Shown: positions 17,510-26,957, counted from the first letter of the stretch. The stretch is 64,000 nucleotides of DNA from JAAYZM01 sp964510785 (GCA_964510785.1 CAZECM010000005.1:1-64000), one strand, 5' to 3'. Notes: generated by a model not told the origin, from the letters alone. Program-made: numbers and translations.

Positions 17510-19236
17510 GGCGTGCACCCCCGCACGGCTTGCGAGGTGCGCCCCGAGTCGCGGCGCAGCGACACCTCGATGCACACCTGCTCGCCCCCGGGCGCGGGCA
17601 CCTCGACGCTCGCCTCCGCGAGGCGCTCGAGCTCGCCCGTCTCGAGCACCGTCACGGTGCGCCACAGGTAGGAGTCGCCGTCCTGCGGGTCCAGGTTGGT
17701 CCACGTGAACGTCGCGAGCTCGCCGTCGATCTCGCCCGCGAGCCCGGTCGGCGCGGGCACGAGCGACTCGACGGGGTCCACGGGGCTCGCCGTCGGGGTC
17801 GGCGTCTGCGCCTGCGGCTCGGGCGCACCGCCGCTCAGCGCGACGGCCGCGATGGTCCCCGCGACGGCGAGCAGGGCGACGCCCCCCACGACCGCGGGCC
17901 AGCGCTTGCGAGGCGAGGTGTCCGACGACGGCCCGCCGGGTGCATCGCCGCCCTGGGCTCGGTCCACGCCGAGGCCCGTCGTCGGACCGGGCGCCGCAGC
18001 ACCGGGACCAGGTCCGCCCTGCCCCGCCACACCGTGCCCCGCCGTGCCCGCCCGGGCACCCGGTGCGCGCAACACCGTCGCTTCCGCCTCCTCGGCGACG
18101 AACGCCGGGACGTCCCGCGGGGCCCCGCGCAGCACCGTGTGCTCGCCGTCGGCCAGGTCGCCCGGGCCGGGCGCGCTCCCCACGGGGGCTCCCGTCACGG
18201 GCGGGCGGTGCAGCGTCGCGCCCGGGAGCGTGGGGCCCGGGTTCGTGGGCCCTGTGGCGGCGCCGCCGGACTCCTCGGGTGCGGCGGCCGGGTCGATCGA
18301 CGTGACGCGGCGCACGCGCGTGCCGGGCTCGTCGTCGTCCTCGACGGTCACCACGCCCACGGAGTCGTCGAGCACGTCGACGGGCGTCATGACGTGCGAG
18401 AGCTCGACCTGCACCTGCTGCCACGCCCGCGCGAGGGCGAGGGCGGAGGGGTAGCGGGCGAGCGGGTCCTTCGCCATCGCCGTGGCGAGCACCTTCTCGA
18501 GCGAGGCCGGCACGTCGGAGCGGCCCGTGGGCGGGACGAGGTTGCGCTCGATGCGCGCGACGAGGTCCGCGGCGCCGTTGCGCCCGCCGGGCACCTCGAA
18601 CGGCGAGCGACCCGCGAGGAGCGAGTAGATCGTGGCGCCGAGCGCCCAGACGTCGGAGGCGACCGAGCTGCGCGGCGGGTCCGCGAAGGACTCGGGCGGG
18701 GACCACGGGATCGACATGCCCTCGGCATCGGCCTGCGCCCCGTCCGTGGTCGCCGAGATGCCGAAGTCGGTGAGCGCCGGGCGGTGGTACTCGGTGACGA
18801 GGATGTTCGCGGGCTTGATGTCGCGATGCAGGATGCCCTCGCGGTGGGCCGTCTCGACGGCGCCGGCCACCTGGATGCCGATGCGCAGCGCCTCCGCCAC
18901 GGACAGCGGGTCACGCCGGTAGGTCGCACCGAGGTTGGGGCGCGAGCAGTACTCCATCGCGAGGTACGGCCGCCCGTCCGTCGCGACGCCCGCCTCGTAG
19001 ATCGTCACGATCGAGGGGTGCGTCGAGAGCTGAGCCATGAGGTTGGCCTCGTGGTCGAAGGCCTCGCGCGCGTCCGAGCCGGCGAGGTCGTGCAGCAGCA
19101 CCTTGACGGCCACGCGGCGGCGCGGGCGCTCCTGGGAGTACAGGAACACGTCGGAGAATCCGCCCGAGCCGAGGAGCTCGACGTGCTCGAAGCCCTGGAT
19201 CTCGGGCGGTGGGGCGGGGGCGCGGCGGGCGCTCAT
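17506..19236 (-). CDS. Transmembrane Ser/Thr protein kinase (PknB-type catalytic domain)
   Basis: Protein of 576 residues. The Hanks-type kinase domain (~15-280) has the glycine loop GSGGFSDVF, VAVKVLL, the catalytic HRDIKPANIL, DFGIS and the APE-equivalent SPPESF. A long alanine/proline/glycine-rich juxtamembrane region is followed by one membrane span (~445-468) and a ~100-residue outside domain of Fn3-like type with two cysteines, not PASTA repeats. The substrate set probably includes the FHA proteins and EccC of this operon. The PP2C phosphatase two genes upstream would reverse it. Starts and ends overlap both neighbours by 4 nt. Confidence 0.92.
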   Translation of the reverse strand: MSARRAPAPPPEIQGFEHVELLGSGGFSDVFLYSQERPRRRVAVKVLLHDLAGSDAREAFDHEANLMAQLSTHPSIVTIYEAGVATDGRPYLAMEYCSRPNLGATYRRDPLSVAEALRIGIQVAGAVETAHREGILHRDIKPANILVTEYHRPALTDFGISATTDGAQADAEGMSIPWSPPESFADPPRSSVASDVWALGATIYSLLAGRSPFEVPGGRNGAADLVARIERNLVPPTGRSDVPASLEKVLATAMAKDPLARYPSALALARAWQQVQVELSHVMTPVDVLDDSVGVVTVEDDDEPGTRVRRVTSIDPAAAPEESGGAATGPTNPGPTLPGATLHRPPVTGAPVGSAPGPGDLADGEHTVLRGAPRDVPAFVAEEAEATVLRAPGARAGTAGHGVAGQGGPGPGAAAPGPTTGLGVDRAQGGDAPGGPSSDTSPRKRWPAVVGGVALLAVAGTIAAVALSGGAPEPQAQTPTPTASPVDPVESLVPAPTGLAGEIDGELATFTWTNLDPQDGDSYLWRTVTVLETGELERLAEASVEVPAPGGEQVCIEVSLRRDSGRTSQAVRGCTP

Positions 19237-20636
19237 GCGAGCCCTTCGAAGGTCAGGGTGACGCCCTCACCGAGGTCGACGACGTCGCCGTCCACCACGA
19301 GCGCGGCCTCGTGCGGGTGCAGGCGCACGGGGAGCTGCCCGGCGCGCAGCAGTGTCGATCCGTTCGTCGAGCCGAGGTCCACCACGAGCACGCTGATCCC
19401 CTCGAGCCGGATCTCGAGGTGCGAGCGCGAGATGTCCTGCTCGGGGCTCGGCACGCTCACGAGCCGGGGCACGGCAGTGCCGCCCACGCGGGAGACGCGC
19501 GGCTTGCGGCCCACGACGACGGGCCGGTCGAGCTCGATCTCCTGGCCCGTGGAGAGCCGCACGAGTCCCACGGTGGGGCGCGGGATGGGCTCGCCCCGCT
19601 CCGGGAGCACGACCTCGAACGGGGCGCGCACGACCGTCTCGCCGTCGTGGTCTCCGAGCTCCGCGGTGGGGGTCGGTGCCGGTGCGGTGGGGGCCGGCGG
19701 CGGGGCGGCGGGGACGTCGAGCGTGAAGGGCGGCGTCCAGGCGGGGGCCGACGGCGGTTCCTCGGCCGGTCGCACCTCCGCCGGCGCGGGTACCGGTGCC
19801 GCGGCGGACTCGGCGGGCGCCGACACAGCCGGTGCGGGTCTCGGCGCCGTGGGTGCCGGTGCGGGTACCGGGTCGATGTCGTCGTCCTCGGGCTCGTCCG
19901 CGCGCACCGCGGCCTGCTCGACGGGCCGCAGCACCGTGCTGCCCCAGAGGTGGTCGAAGGAGTCCTCGGGCTCGGCGACGGACGGCAGGATCGTCTCGGT
20001 GGGCACCACGGTCTCCTCCGGCGCCGTCGGACCGGGGTCCACCGTCGGCCCAGGACCTGCGGCCGGGGCGACGGGCTCGGGAGGCGCGGGCTCGGGCGCC
20101 GCCGGCGCAGGCAGGTCGGCCTGCGCCACCTCTGGCACCAGCAGCTCAGGCACGGGAGCCGCCACCACGACAGGCACCTCGGGCACGGCGTCGCCCGCGG
20201 CCGCACCCCGGAAGATCACCGCGTCGGCGCGCACGACCCCGCCCAGCACGGGCCAGGACTCGCCGCCCTCGCCGCCTCCCGGGCCCAGGAGGGCGACGTC
20301 GTCGACCCCCGCCACGAAACGCTCCGTCCACGTCGCGACGCCCGCGCCCGAGACGGTGGGCCCCTCCCCGACGCGCACCTCGAGGTCGCCGCGCGCGACG
20401 GCGTGCACCCCGCCGGGGGACAGCACCGCGAGCGCGAACGCCGGGAGGCGCGCGAGGCTCGTCGCGAACTCGCCCGTGAGGACCTGCAGCACGTCCGCGA
20501 CCCCGACCCCGGGCACGAGCACCGCGTGGAGGTCGAGCGCGAGGCGCGGCTCGGTCTCGGCGGGCAGCAGCACGACGACCCCCGGGCCGACGACGGCCAC
20601 CCCGCGGCCCGGCACGTACGTCACGGCCTGCATCAC
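19233..20636 (-). CDS. FHA domain protein with long Pro/Ala-rich linker
   Basis: Protein of 467 residues. The N-terminal ~130 residues form a beta-rich domain (MMQAVTYVPGRGVAVVGPG). Residues ~150-350 are a proline/alanine/glutamate linker. The C-terminal FHA domain (~375-467) has VVVGRKPRVSRVGG, DISRSHLEI and VVDLGSTNGSTLL, all canonical phosphothreonine-binding residues. The GTG at 20636 (GTGA overlap with the PP2C stop) is immediately followed by an ATG that could also serve. It sits between kinase and phosphatase genes and is a likely phospho-dependent scaffold. Confidence 0.85.
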   Translation of the reverse strand: MMQAVTYVPGRGVAVVGPGVVVLLPAETEPRLALDLHAVLVPGVGVADVLQVLTGEFATSLARLPAFALAVLSPGGVHAVARGDLEVRVGEGPTVSGAGVATWTERFVAGVDDVALLGPGGGEGGESWPVLGGVVRADAVIFRGAAAGDAVPEVPVVVAAPVPELLVPEVAQADLPAPAAPEPAPPEPVAPAAGPGPTVDPGPTAPEETVVPTETILPSVAEPEDSFDHLWGSTVLRPVEQAAVRADEPEDDDIDPVPAPAPTAPRPAPAVSAPAESAAAPVPAPAEVRPAEEPPSAPAWTPPFTLDVPAAPPPAPTAPAPTPTAELGDHDGETVVRAPFEVVLPERGEPIPRPTVGLVRLSTGQEIELDRPVVVGRKPRVSRVGGTAVPRLVSVPSPEQDISRSHLEIRLEGISVLVVDLGSTNGSTLLRAGQLPVRLHPHEAALVVDGDVVDLGEGVTLTFEGLA

Positions 20637-21508
20637 CGGCTCACCTCCGTCGCACCCTGGCCACCGCCGCGGCTCCCCCGGGGCAGGGTGTCATCATCCG
20701 GCTCGTCCTGGCCACGCGGCGTCGTGAGCGAGGACGCGTCCTCGTGCCCGTCGAGGGCGCGCACGTCGATCACGAGCACGGTCACGTTGTCCCGGCCACC
20801 GGCGCGCACCGCCTCGGCGACCAGCCGCTCGGCGGCGGACTGCGGGTCGGTCTCGGCCAGGAGCGTCTCGGCGACGAAGGGGTCGGGCAGCTCGCCCGTG
20901 AGCCCGTCCGAGCACACGAGGATCCGGTCGTTCGCGGCGACGGGCAGGAGCCAGTAGTCGACGTGGGCGTCCCCCGCGGCCCCGAGCGCCCGCGTCACGA
21001 CGTGCCGGCGCGGGTGGTGGGCCGCCTCGGCGCGCGTCACGGCACCGGAGTCGATGAGCTCCTGGACCTCGGAGTGGTCCACGCTGATCTGCTCGAGCGC
21101 GCCACGCGAGAGCCGGTAGGTACGCGAGTCGCCGAGGTTCACGACGATCCAGTACGGCACCCCCTCGACGGCGCTCAGCACGACCCCGCTCACCGTGGTG
21201 CCCGCGGCTCGGCCGGGCTCGGCCTCGATGCGCTGCACCTCGCGGTGCGCCTCGAGGATCGCGGTGTTGACGGCTTCGGGCGTCGCGGAGCGCCCCGCGA
21301 GCCGGGTGCGCAGCACGTCCACGACGCGCGCGCTCGCGACCTCCCCGGCGTCGTGCCCACCCATGCCGTCCGCGACCACGAACACCGGTGCGCTCGCGAG
21401 GAACGCGTCCTCGTTGATGCTGCGACGCAGCCCGCGGTCCGTCGCCGCGCCCCACAGGGTGTGCACGCCGGCCGTGACGTCCGCGGACATGCGCGAGCCG
21501 AGGCTCAT
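20633..21508 (-). CDS. PP2C-family Ser/Thr protein phosphatase
   Basis: Metal-dependent phosphatase of 291 residues, the counterpart of the kinase encoded two genes downstream. Metal-binding aspartates are in SINEDAF, FVVADGMGGHDAGE, VCSDGLTGEL and GGRDNVTVLVID, in PP2C order. There is no membrane span; the last ~35 residues are acidic and glycine-rich. The ATG at 21508 overlaps the previous stop; a second ATG 18 nt downstream (21490) is also possible. It should dephosphorylate threonines recognised by the FHA proteins of the operon. Confidence 0.93.
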   Translation of the reverse strand: MSLGSRMSADVTAGVHTLWGAATDRGLRRSINEDAFLASAPVFVVADGMGGHDAGEVASARVVDVLRTRLAGRSATPEAVNTAILEAHREVQRIEAEPGRAAGTTVSGVVLSAVEGVPYWIVVNLGDSRTYRLSRGALEQISVDHSEVQELIDSGAVTRAEAAHHPRRHVVTRALGAAGDAHVDYWLLPVAANDRILVCSDGLTGELPDPFVAETLLAETDPQSAAERLVAEAVRAGGRDNVTVLVIDVRALDGHEDASSLTTPRGQDEPDDDTLPRGSRGGGQGATEVSR

Positions 21509-22332
21509 CGGCCCACCGCCACGTGGACGTCCCCGACGACGACGACGTCCCCCGGCGCGACGTGCACCGCGAGGCCGGGGGTGAGGGGCGTGCGGGTGCC
21601 GTCGACGCTCACGACGGCCGTGCCGTTGGTCGAGTGCAGGTCCTCGACCCACAGCCCGATCGTGTCGAGACCGAAGCCCAGGTGGGTCTTGGACACCGAG
21701 CGGGTCGGGTCCGCGACGGGCACGAGGTGCGCGACCTCCACGCCCACGCGCGCGGCGGGGTTGCGGCCGAGCACCCCGTCGCCCGTGACGGTGAGCCGCT
21801 CGCCCCCGGGCAGCTCGAGGACCACGGGTCCGCGCTCGGCGGGGCTCGCGAGGCGCGTGCGGTCGACGTCCTCGGCAGGCTCCGGGGGGCTCGGCGCGAT
21901 GGCTGGTTCCTGGGCCGTCTCGCGGGGTTCCTCGGCGGGACGCGAGAACCCGGGGACGGCCGCGATGATCGGGCCCGGTTCGGGGGCGATCTCGACGGGC
22001 GCCGAGGCAGGGGAAACAGCGGGCGGCGGAGCGGGAGACCCGGCGGGCGGCGGCCCGGAGACGGCCACGGGCGGACCGGCGGGCGGCGGGAGCGACGCGA
22101 GCGAGTCCGCGGCGTCCCGGCGGCGCGAGCCCGTCAGGCGCCGCCACCACGACTCGCGGCGCTCCGTGGGCTCCGGATCACGGGCCGACGCGGGGGCGGG
22201 CGTCGTGACGACGTCATCAGGGTGCGGTGCAAGGCGCGCGGGCTCCGGCGCCTCGGGCACAGGAGCGGCGCACACGGGACAGAACTGGTCACCGGGGGGC
22301 AGGGCGCTGCCGCACGCCTCGCACGCCCTCAT
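21505..22332 (-). CDS. Zinc-ribbon and FHA domain protein
   Basis: Protein of 275 residues. The N-terminus is a zinc ribbon (residues 3-21: CEACGS...CPVC). Residues ~30-165 are low-complexity and proline-rich. The C-terminal FHA-like domain (~175-275) shows GVLGRNPAARVG, SVSKTHLGF and LHSTNGTAVV, with the canonical Ser, His and Asn-Gly. It starts in an ATGA overlap with the transglutaminase-like gene. With the EccC FHA it is one of four FHA modules in the operon, so a phosphothreonine-dependent complex around the secretion ATPase is likely. Confidence 0.87.
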   Translation of the reverse strand: MRACEACGSALPPGDQFCPVCAAPVPEAPEPARLAPHPDDVVTTPAPASARDPEPTERRESWWRRLTGSRRRDAADSLASLPPPAGPPVAVSGPPPAGSPAPPPAVSPASAPVEIAPEPGPIIAAVPGFSRPAEEPRETAQEPAIAPSPPEPAEDVDRTRLASPAERGPVVLELPGGERLTVTGDGVLGRNPAARVGVEVAHLVPVADPTRSVSKTHLGFGLDTIGLWVEDLHSTNGTAVVSVDGTRTPLTPGLAVHVAPGDVVVVGDVHVAVGR

Positions 22333-24803
22333 CGCCCCACCGTCCCTTCGCGCCTGTGTCGAAGCGACCGCAACGAGAACCTCGCCCGGGCGCGAGCCCA
22401 CGGTCCCACGGACCTCGACATCGAGGCGAGCACGGTGTCGACCTCGGCCCACAGCGCATCCACGTCCTGCGGCGCGGGATCGCCTGGCCCGAACACCCCG
22501 GCGTCGGTGTGGCGCGCGAGCGTCGCGACGCCCGCCTGCGGGTAGTGCCCAGCGAGCCCCCGGCCCGTCTCGCGCCGGGTCGCACCGTTCGGCGGCTCGT
22601 GCCCGAGGTCCCGGCCCAGGTCCACGACCTCGGCCCAGCCGCCCATGACGCGCTCGACGGCCACGGGGGCCCGGCGGCGTCGCGCGCGGCGCCGGGCCTT
22701 GATCGCCGCGACGATCACGAAGGGCAGGGCGAGCAGCACGAGCCCGCCGAGGATGGCACCCGCGAGCACGAGCCAGCGCTGCCAGCTCTCCGTCTCGGTC
22801 TCGAGCTCGTCCTCCTCCGCGTCCTCGGGCAGCGGCTGCGCCGGCGGCTCCTCCGGCTCCTCGGGCGGCTGCGGCTCGAGGAGCTGCTGGGGCTGGGGCT
22901 GGGCCTCGCTGCGCGCCTCGGAGCTCTGCGGCGGGGTGTCGTCGTCGGGCCGCGGGTCGAACGCGACCCAGCCGATCCCCGCGAACGCGACCTCGACCCA
23001 TGCGTGCACGTCCCCGCCCCGGACCTCGACGGGGCCGCTCGGCGCGACGGCGGTGGGCGCGTCGGCGTCGTAGAAGCCCATGACGACGCGTGCCGGGAGG
23101 TCGAGCTGGCGGGCCATGAGGGCCATGGCGACGGCGAACTGCTCGTCGTCCCCCACGGGCTCGGCGGTGGCGAGGAGCGTCGCGATGCGGTCCGCACCGT
23201 GGCCCGCGCGCGACGGCGGCTCGCCGTCGCGCCCGCTCGACAGCACGCCCGAGGACGCGAGGCCGTCGCGCAGCGACTGCACGGTCGCGAGCCCGCCGTC
23301 CGCGGCGCCCACGAACCGGTCGGCCGTCGCCGCGACGGCGTCCGGCACGGCCTGCGGGGCGGGCAGGTCGAGCTCGAGGAGCCGCGCGGCGTCGAGCTCG
23401 GTGCCCGTGGGCGGGGCGAGCACGGTCGCCGTCACCGTGTAGCGGTCGCCCGCGGCGAGGCCCACCGTCGTGAGGGCCGTGGGGCCGTCCGGGTTAAGGT
23501 GCAGGCCGCGGCGCAGGTCGGCGGCGCGCGCACCCGTGAAGTCGACGGCGGACGGCACACCGACCACGGGCAGCCACACGTCCGCGTAGTCGCCCACCGT
23601 GACCGTCACGCGCACCTCGTCACCCGCCCGCGCGGACACGCCGGGCAGCGGGGCCGGGGCGGGCAGCGTCGAGGAGGCGCGGCGGAACGAGCCAGAGTCA
23701 CCACCGGCCGTGCCGCCCGCGACGTCCATGACCGTGCCCGTGTAGGCGTCGAGCGTCGCGAGCCGCAGCCGCTCGCCCGCGGGCAGCCCCTCGACCGTGA
23801 AGAGCACGTCCTCCGCGTGGTCCTTCGCGTAGGAGCGGAACCCCACGAGGGGGCTCGTGAAGTCGTGCAGCTCGAGCGGGGGGACCACGACGTCGCGCAG
23901 CACGACGCGCTGCCCCGCGGGCGCGAGGAACGGGGCGACGACGGCGGTGACGAGCACCGTGCCACCCAGGAGGATGGCCGTGCCACGGAGCCGACGTGTG
24001 CGCAGGGCGGCCCGCTGAGCCTCCTGGGCCGGGTCCCGATCGTTGCCCGCCGTCGGCCCCGCGTCCTCGCGACGGGAGCGCCACGCCGCCCAGCCGAGCG
24101 CGAGCACGACCGCCCCGAGCCCCTGCACGAGCGGGAGCGCCTCTTGCGTCGACGAGCCCGCGATCACGGCGAGGGCGTACCCGGCGAGCGGCACGAGCGC
24201 CCAAGCACCGCGCCGCGCGCGCAGCGCGAGGCTCGCCGCGGTCACGGTCGCCACGAGCGTCGCGAGGAACGGCGCGACGGCGAGGTCGGGATAGACGGCG
24301 AGCGGCGGTGCGGCCGTGAGCCAGTCCTTCCACACCGTGACCGTGCCGAGCAGGAGGCCGCGCAGCGTCACGAGGGTCGGCACGACCCCTGCGACGGTCG
24401 TGTGGGGCAGCGCGAGCGCCCCGCCGAGCACGACGTACGCAGCCGTGGTCGCGGCCGTGACGGTGAGGATCCCCCACCGGCGCACCGCGCCGAGCCACGC
24501 GAGTCCCGTCCCGAGCCCGAGGGCACCGACGACGGCGAGCACCGGGCCCGCCCCACCCCACACGGGACCGAACCCCACGGCGGCGAGCACGACGAGCACC
24601 GCGACGACGGCGAGGTCCACGAGACCGGCCAGGCTGCGCGCCCGACGGGCACCGGCGAGCCCGCGCTCGCGGCGATCACGTTCACGGCGCCGCACGCGTG
24701 CCTGCGCGACGGCGTCCTCCTGCTCGCGGTGGGCCGTGCTCGAGGCGCGGGTGGGCGCACCCTCGCGCAGAGTGCGGCGGCTCGGCGGTGCGGTGGTCGT
24801 CAT
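22329..24803 (-). CDS. Transglutaminase-like membrane protein (TgpA family) lacking the catalytic cysteine
   Basis: Protein of 824 residues with a cytosolic basic N-terminus, about six membrane spans (~50-240 and one near 280), a ~450-residue outside region, a further span (~690-715) and a basic cytosolic tail. The transglutaminase-like core (~530-620) keeps LPARVVMGFYD, the histidine of VHAWVEVAF and the aspartate of VAFDPRPDDD. The position of the nucleophile reads VGDDEQFA where active family members have GDCEQFA, so the cysteine is an aspartate. It is therefore probably a binding or scaffold protein. MoxR/DUF58/TgpA-like trios commonly work together in envelope assembly. Confidence 0.85.
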   Translation of the reverse strand: MTTTAPPSRRTLREGAPTRASSTAHREQEDAVAQARVRRRERDRRERGLAGARRARSLAGLVDLAVVAVLVVLAAVGFGPVWGGAGPVLAVVGALGLGTGLAWLGAVRRWGILTVTAATTAAYVVLGGALALPHTTVAGVVPTLVTLRGLLLGTVTVWKDWLTAAPPLAVYPDLAVAPFLATLVATVTAASLALRARRGAWALVPLAGYALAVIAGSSTQEALPLVQGLGAVVLALGWAAWRSRREDAGPTAGNDRDPAQEAQRAALRTRRLRGTAILLGGTVLVTAVVAPFLAPAGQRVVLRDVVVPPLELHDFTSPLVGFRSYAKDHAEDVLFTVEGLPAGERLRLATLDAYTGTVMDVAGGTAGGDSGSFRRASSTLPAPAPLPGVSARAGDEVRVTVTVGDYADVWLPVVGVPSAVDFTGARAADLRRGLHLNPDGPTALTTVGLAAGDRYTVTATVLAPPTGTELDAARLLELDLPAPQAVPDAVAATADRFVGAADGGLATVQSLRDGLASSGVLSSGRDGEPPSRAGHGADRIATLLATAEPVGDDEQFAVAMALMARQLDLPARVVMGFYDADAPTAVAPSGPVEVRGGDVHAWVEVAFAGIGWVAFDPRPDDDTPPQSSEARSEAQPQPQQLLEPQPPEEPEEPPAQPLPEDAEEDELETETESWQRWLVLAGAILGGLVLLALPFVIVAAIKARRRARRRRAPVAVERVMGGWAEVVDLGRDLGHEPPNGATRRETGRGLAGHYPQAGVATLARHTDAGVFGPGDPAPQDVDALWAEVDTVLASMSRSVGPWARARARFSLRSLRHRREGTVGR

Positions 24804-26080
24804 GTGCTCACCCGCCGCATCGCCGAGGGCAGGTCCTCGAGCCGGCCCAGGTCGAGCGTCGTGAGCTCGGCGAGAGTACGTCGCTGGACGGGCGCGCCCG
24901 GCACGCAGCGCACCGCGAGCGACCGTACGTCGATCGGCAGCCGCGTGCCGGCGAGGTGCACGAGCGCGGGTGGGACCGTCGCGCCGTGGAGCAGCACGGC
25001 GGCCGAGGCGTCGGGCACCTGCTCGCCCACCTCGCGTGCGAGCTCGGCGAGCCGAGCGCCCCGACCTGCCAGGCCGAGGCGCGTGAGCTCGTCGAGCAGC
25101 CGGCCACCCGTCTGGCCCCGGATCGTCTGGCCCTGCACGAGCACAGTGACGTCGCGCTCCTCGCGCAGCGCCTGGAGGCCGAGCGAGCCCGCGACGCTCA
25201 CGGCGAGCTCGAACTCCTCGGGGTCGTCGTAGTCCGCCATCGAGGTCGAGAGCACGATCACGAGGTGGGAGCGGCGCGTCTCCTCGAACTGGCGCACCAT
25301 GAGCGTGCCCGTGCGCGCCGTGGTCTTCCAGTGCACGTGCCGGCGGTCGTCGCCCGGGGCGTACTCGCGCAGGGCGTGGAAGGACACGTCCGACGGCGAG
25401 AGGTCACGCGTCGGCTTGCCCTCGAGGTCCTTGAGGAAGCCCGAGACGGCGCCGTGCAGCGCGACCGTGCGCGGGTGCACGAAGAGCTCGAGGCTCTGCG
25501 TCCACTCCTTCTCGCGGCGCAGCAGCCCGAGCCCGTCGCCGCGCACGGAACGCACCGGACCCACGGGGATGACGGCACGACGCACGGTCGGCACCGTGAA
25601 GAGCTCCTCGTGGGTCTCGCCCGCCACGAGCCGCGGCAGCCCGAACGTCGCGCCCGAGGAGCCCACGGGCAGCTCGATCTCGCTCGGCAGCTGCGCCCGC
25701 CCCGCCGTGTTGGTCACCTCGACGCGACCCACCGCTCGCGAGCCGACCACGACCCGGTGCCGGGTGAGCTCGAGCGCGATCCGGTACTCCGAGCGGCCCA
25801 CGACGAACGCCACGGCGATCGCGAGCGCCACGAGGCACGCGACGGCGACCACCACGAGCTCGAACCAGCCGAGGTGCCGCCCCGCCCACCACGACGCGAC
25901 GCCCACGACGAGCACGACCCACCCCGCGGGCTGCACGACGGCGAGCACGGGGCGCGCCGCGCGCACCGCGGGGGTCACTACCGCGGACACCCGCTCGACG
26001 GCGGGCGCGAGCGAGCGCCGCACCCGCGTGGCGAGTGCGGCGGACCAGGTGCGCGTCGCGGCGAGGGGCTCGGTGCTCAC
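24800..26080 (-). CDS. DUF58 domain protein (MoxR partner)
   Basis: Protein of 426 residues with two adjacent membrane spans (~40-90) and a large soluble part containing the DUF58 signature SFHALREYAPGDDRRHVHWK and the following VRQFEETRR, which begins a von Willebrand A-like fold. DUF58 proteins are encoded beside MoxR ATPases, which are thought to act on them as chaperones. The GTG start at 26080 overlaps the MoxR stop (GTGA), and the stop overlaps the next start (ATGA). Confidence 0.9.
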   Translation of the reverse strand: MSTEPLAATRTWSAALATRVRRSLAPAVERVSAVVTPAVRAARPVLAVVQPAGWVVLVVGVASWWAGRHLGWFELVVVAVACLVALAIAVAFVVGRSEYRIALELTRHRVVVGSRAVGRVEVTNTAGRAQLPSEIELPVGSSGATFGLPRLVAGETHEELFTVPTVRRAVIPVGPVRSVRGDGLGLLRREKEWTQSLELFVHPRTVALHGAVSGFLKDLEGKPTRDLSPSDVSFHALREYAPGDDRRHVHWKTTARTGTLMVRQFEETRRSHLVIVLSTSMADYDDPEEFELAVSVAGSLGLQALREERDVTVLVQGQTIRGQTGGRLLDELTRLGLAGRGARLAELAREVGEQVPDASAAVLLHGATVPPALVHLAGTRLPIDVRSLAVRCVPGAPVQRRTLAELTTLDLGRLEDLPSAMRRVST

Positions 26081-26957
26081 GCGACGTTCCGGCGCTCCTG
26101 CGGTGCGGGGACGTCGGCGAGGGTGCGGCCGAGCAGGTCGAACGACGTCGTGCCCTCGAACTCCGCCTCGGCGTCGAGCACGATGCGGTGGTTCCACACG
26201 GGCTCGACGAGGTCCTTGACGTCGTCGGGCACCACGTAGTGCCGACCCTGCGTCGCGGCCCACACCTTGGCCGTGCGCACGAGCGCGAGGGCGCCGCGCA
26301 CAGAGACGCCGAGCCTGGCCTCGGGAGCGGTACGGGTTCGCTCGGCGAGCGACGAGACGTACTCGAGCACGGCCTCGTCGACGTGGACCGTCGCGGCGAG
26401 GTCGGCCATGTCGACCACCGCCTGCGACGTGATGATCGGGGCGAGCGAGCCCGCGGGGTCGCGGTCCGAGGCGCCCGCGAGGATGCGCACCGTCGAGGCG
26501 TGATCGGGGTAGCCGATCGACCGCTTCCTCGTCAAGGCGTCGATCGGCNNNNNNNNNNCCCCTCCTCCATGACCTCCAGCAGCGCGGACTGCGTCTTGGG
26601 CGAAGCGCGGTTGATCTCGTCGGCGAGCACGATCGAGGCGAAGATCGGGCCCTTGTGGAACTCGAACTTGTGGCTCGCCTGGTCGTAGATCGTCACGCCC
26701 GTCACGTCCGAGGGCAGCAGGTCGGGGGTGAACTGGATGCGCTGGTGCGAGCCCTGCACGGTGGCCGCGACGGCCCGTGCGAGCGAGGTCTTGCCCGTGC
26801 CCGGCGCATCCTCGAGGAGCAGGTGCCCCCGGGTGAGCATGCACGTCAGTGCGAGGCGGATCACGTCGTCCTTGCCGAGCACGGCGTGCGCGACGTTGCC
26901 GACGAGCTTGTCGAACGTGTCGGCGAACCATGCGGACTGCTCGGTGGTCATCGCCAT
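26077..26957 (-). CDS. MoxR-type AAA ATPase, interrupted by an assembly gap
   Basis: AAA+ chaperone-like ATPase. The N-terminal half (26957 to 26559) shows Walker A EDAPGTGKTSLAR, Walker B IVLADEINRASPKTQ and ALLEVMEEG. The C-terminal half (from SIGYPDH near 26520 to 26077) has the sensor 2/lid region and ends PQERRNVA. The halves are in different frames because 26549-26558 is a 10-N placeholder, and 26521-26548 is an inverted piece of the gene. About 40 residues, roughly from QVTVDG to LDRFL of the family, are missing. The gene is probably intact in the organism. GGAG precedes the ATG at 26957. It begins 52 bp after the giant Ig gene. Confidence 0.9.
26521..26558. other. Scaffold gap (10 N) with inverted contig end
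   Basis: 26549-26558 are N. The 28 bases to their left read DRFLVKASIG in the plus direction (from 26519), which is the MoxR coding sequence in the wrong orientation. GCCGATCGA (26512-26520) and TCGATCGGC (26540-26548) form the flanking inverted repeat. This looks like a folded-back contig end. Confidence 0.9.

Noticed and set aside
17464..20727. 1087-codon plus-strand frame opposite the kinase and FHA genes
   Set aside because: Shadow of the kinase/FHA coding strand; no domain and biased composition.
26077..26931. Real frameshift or pseudogene in moxR
   Set aside because: The break coincides with a 10-N scaffold gap and an inverted contig end, so an assembly cause is much more likely.
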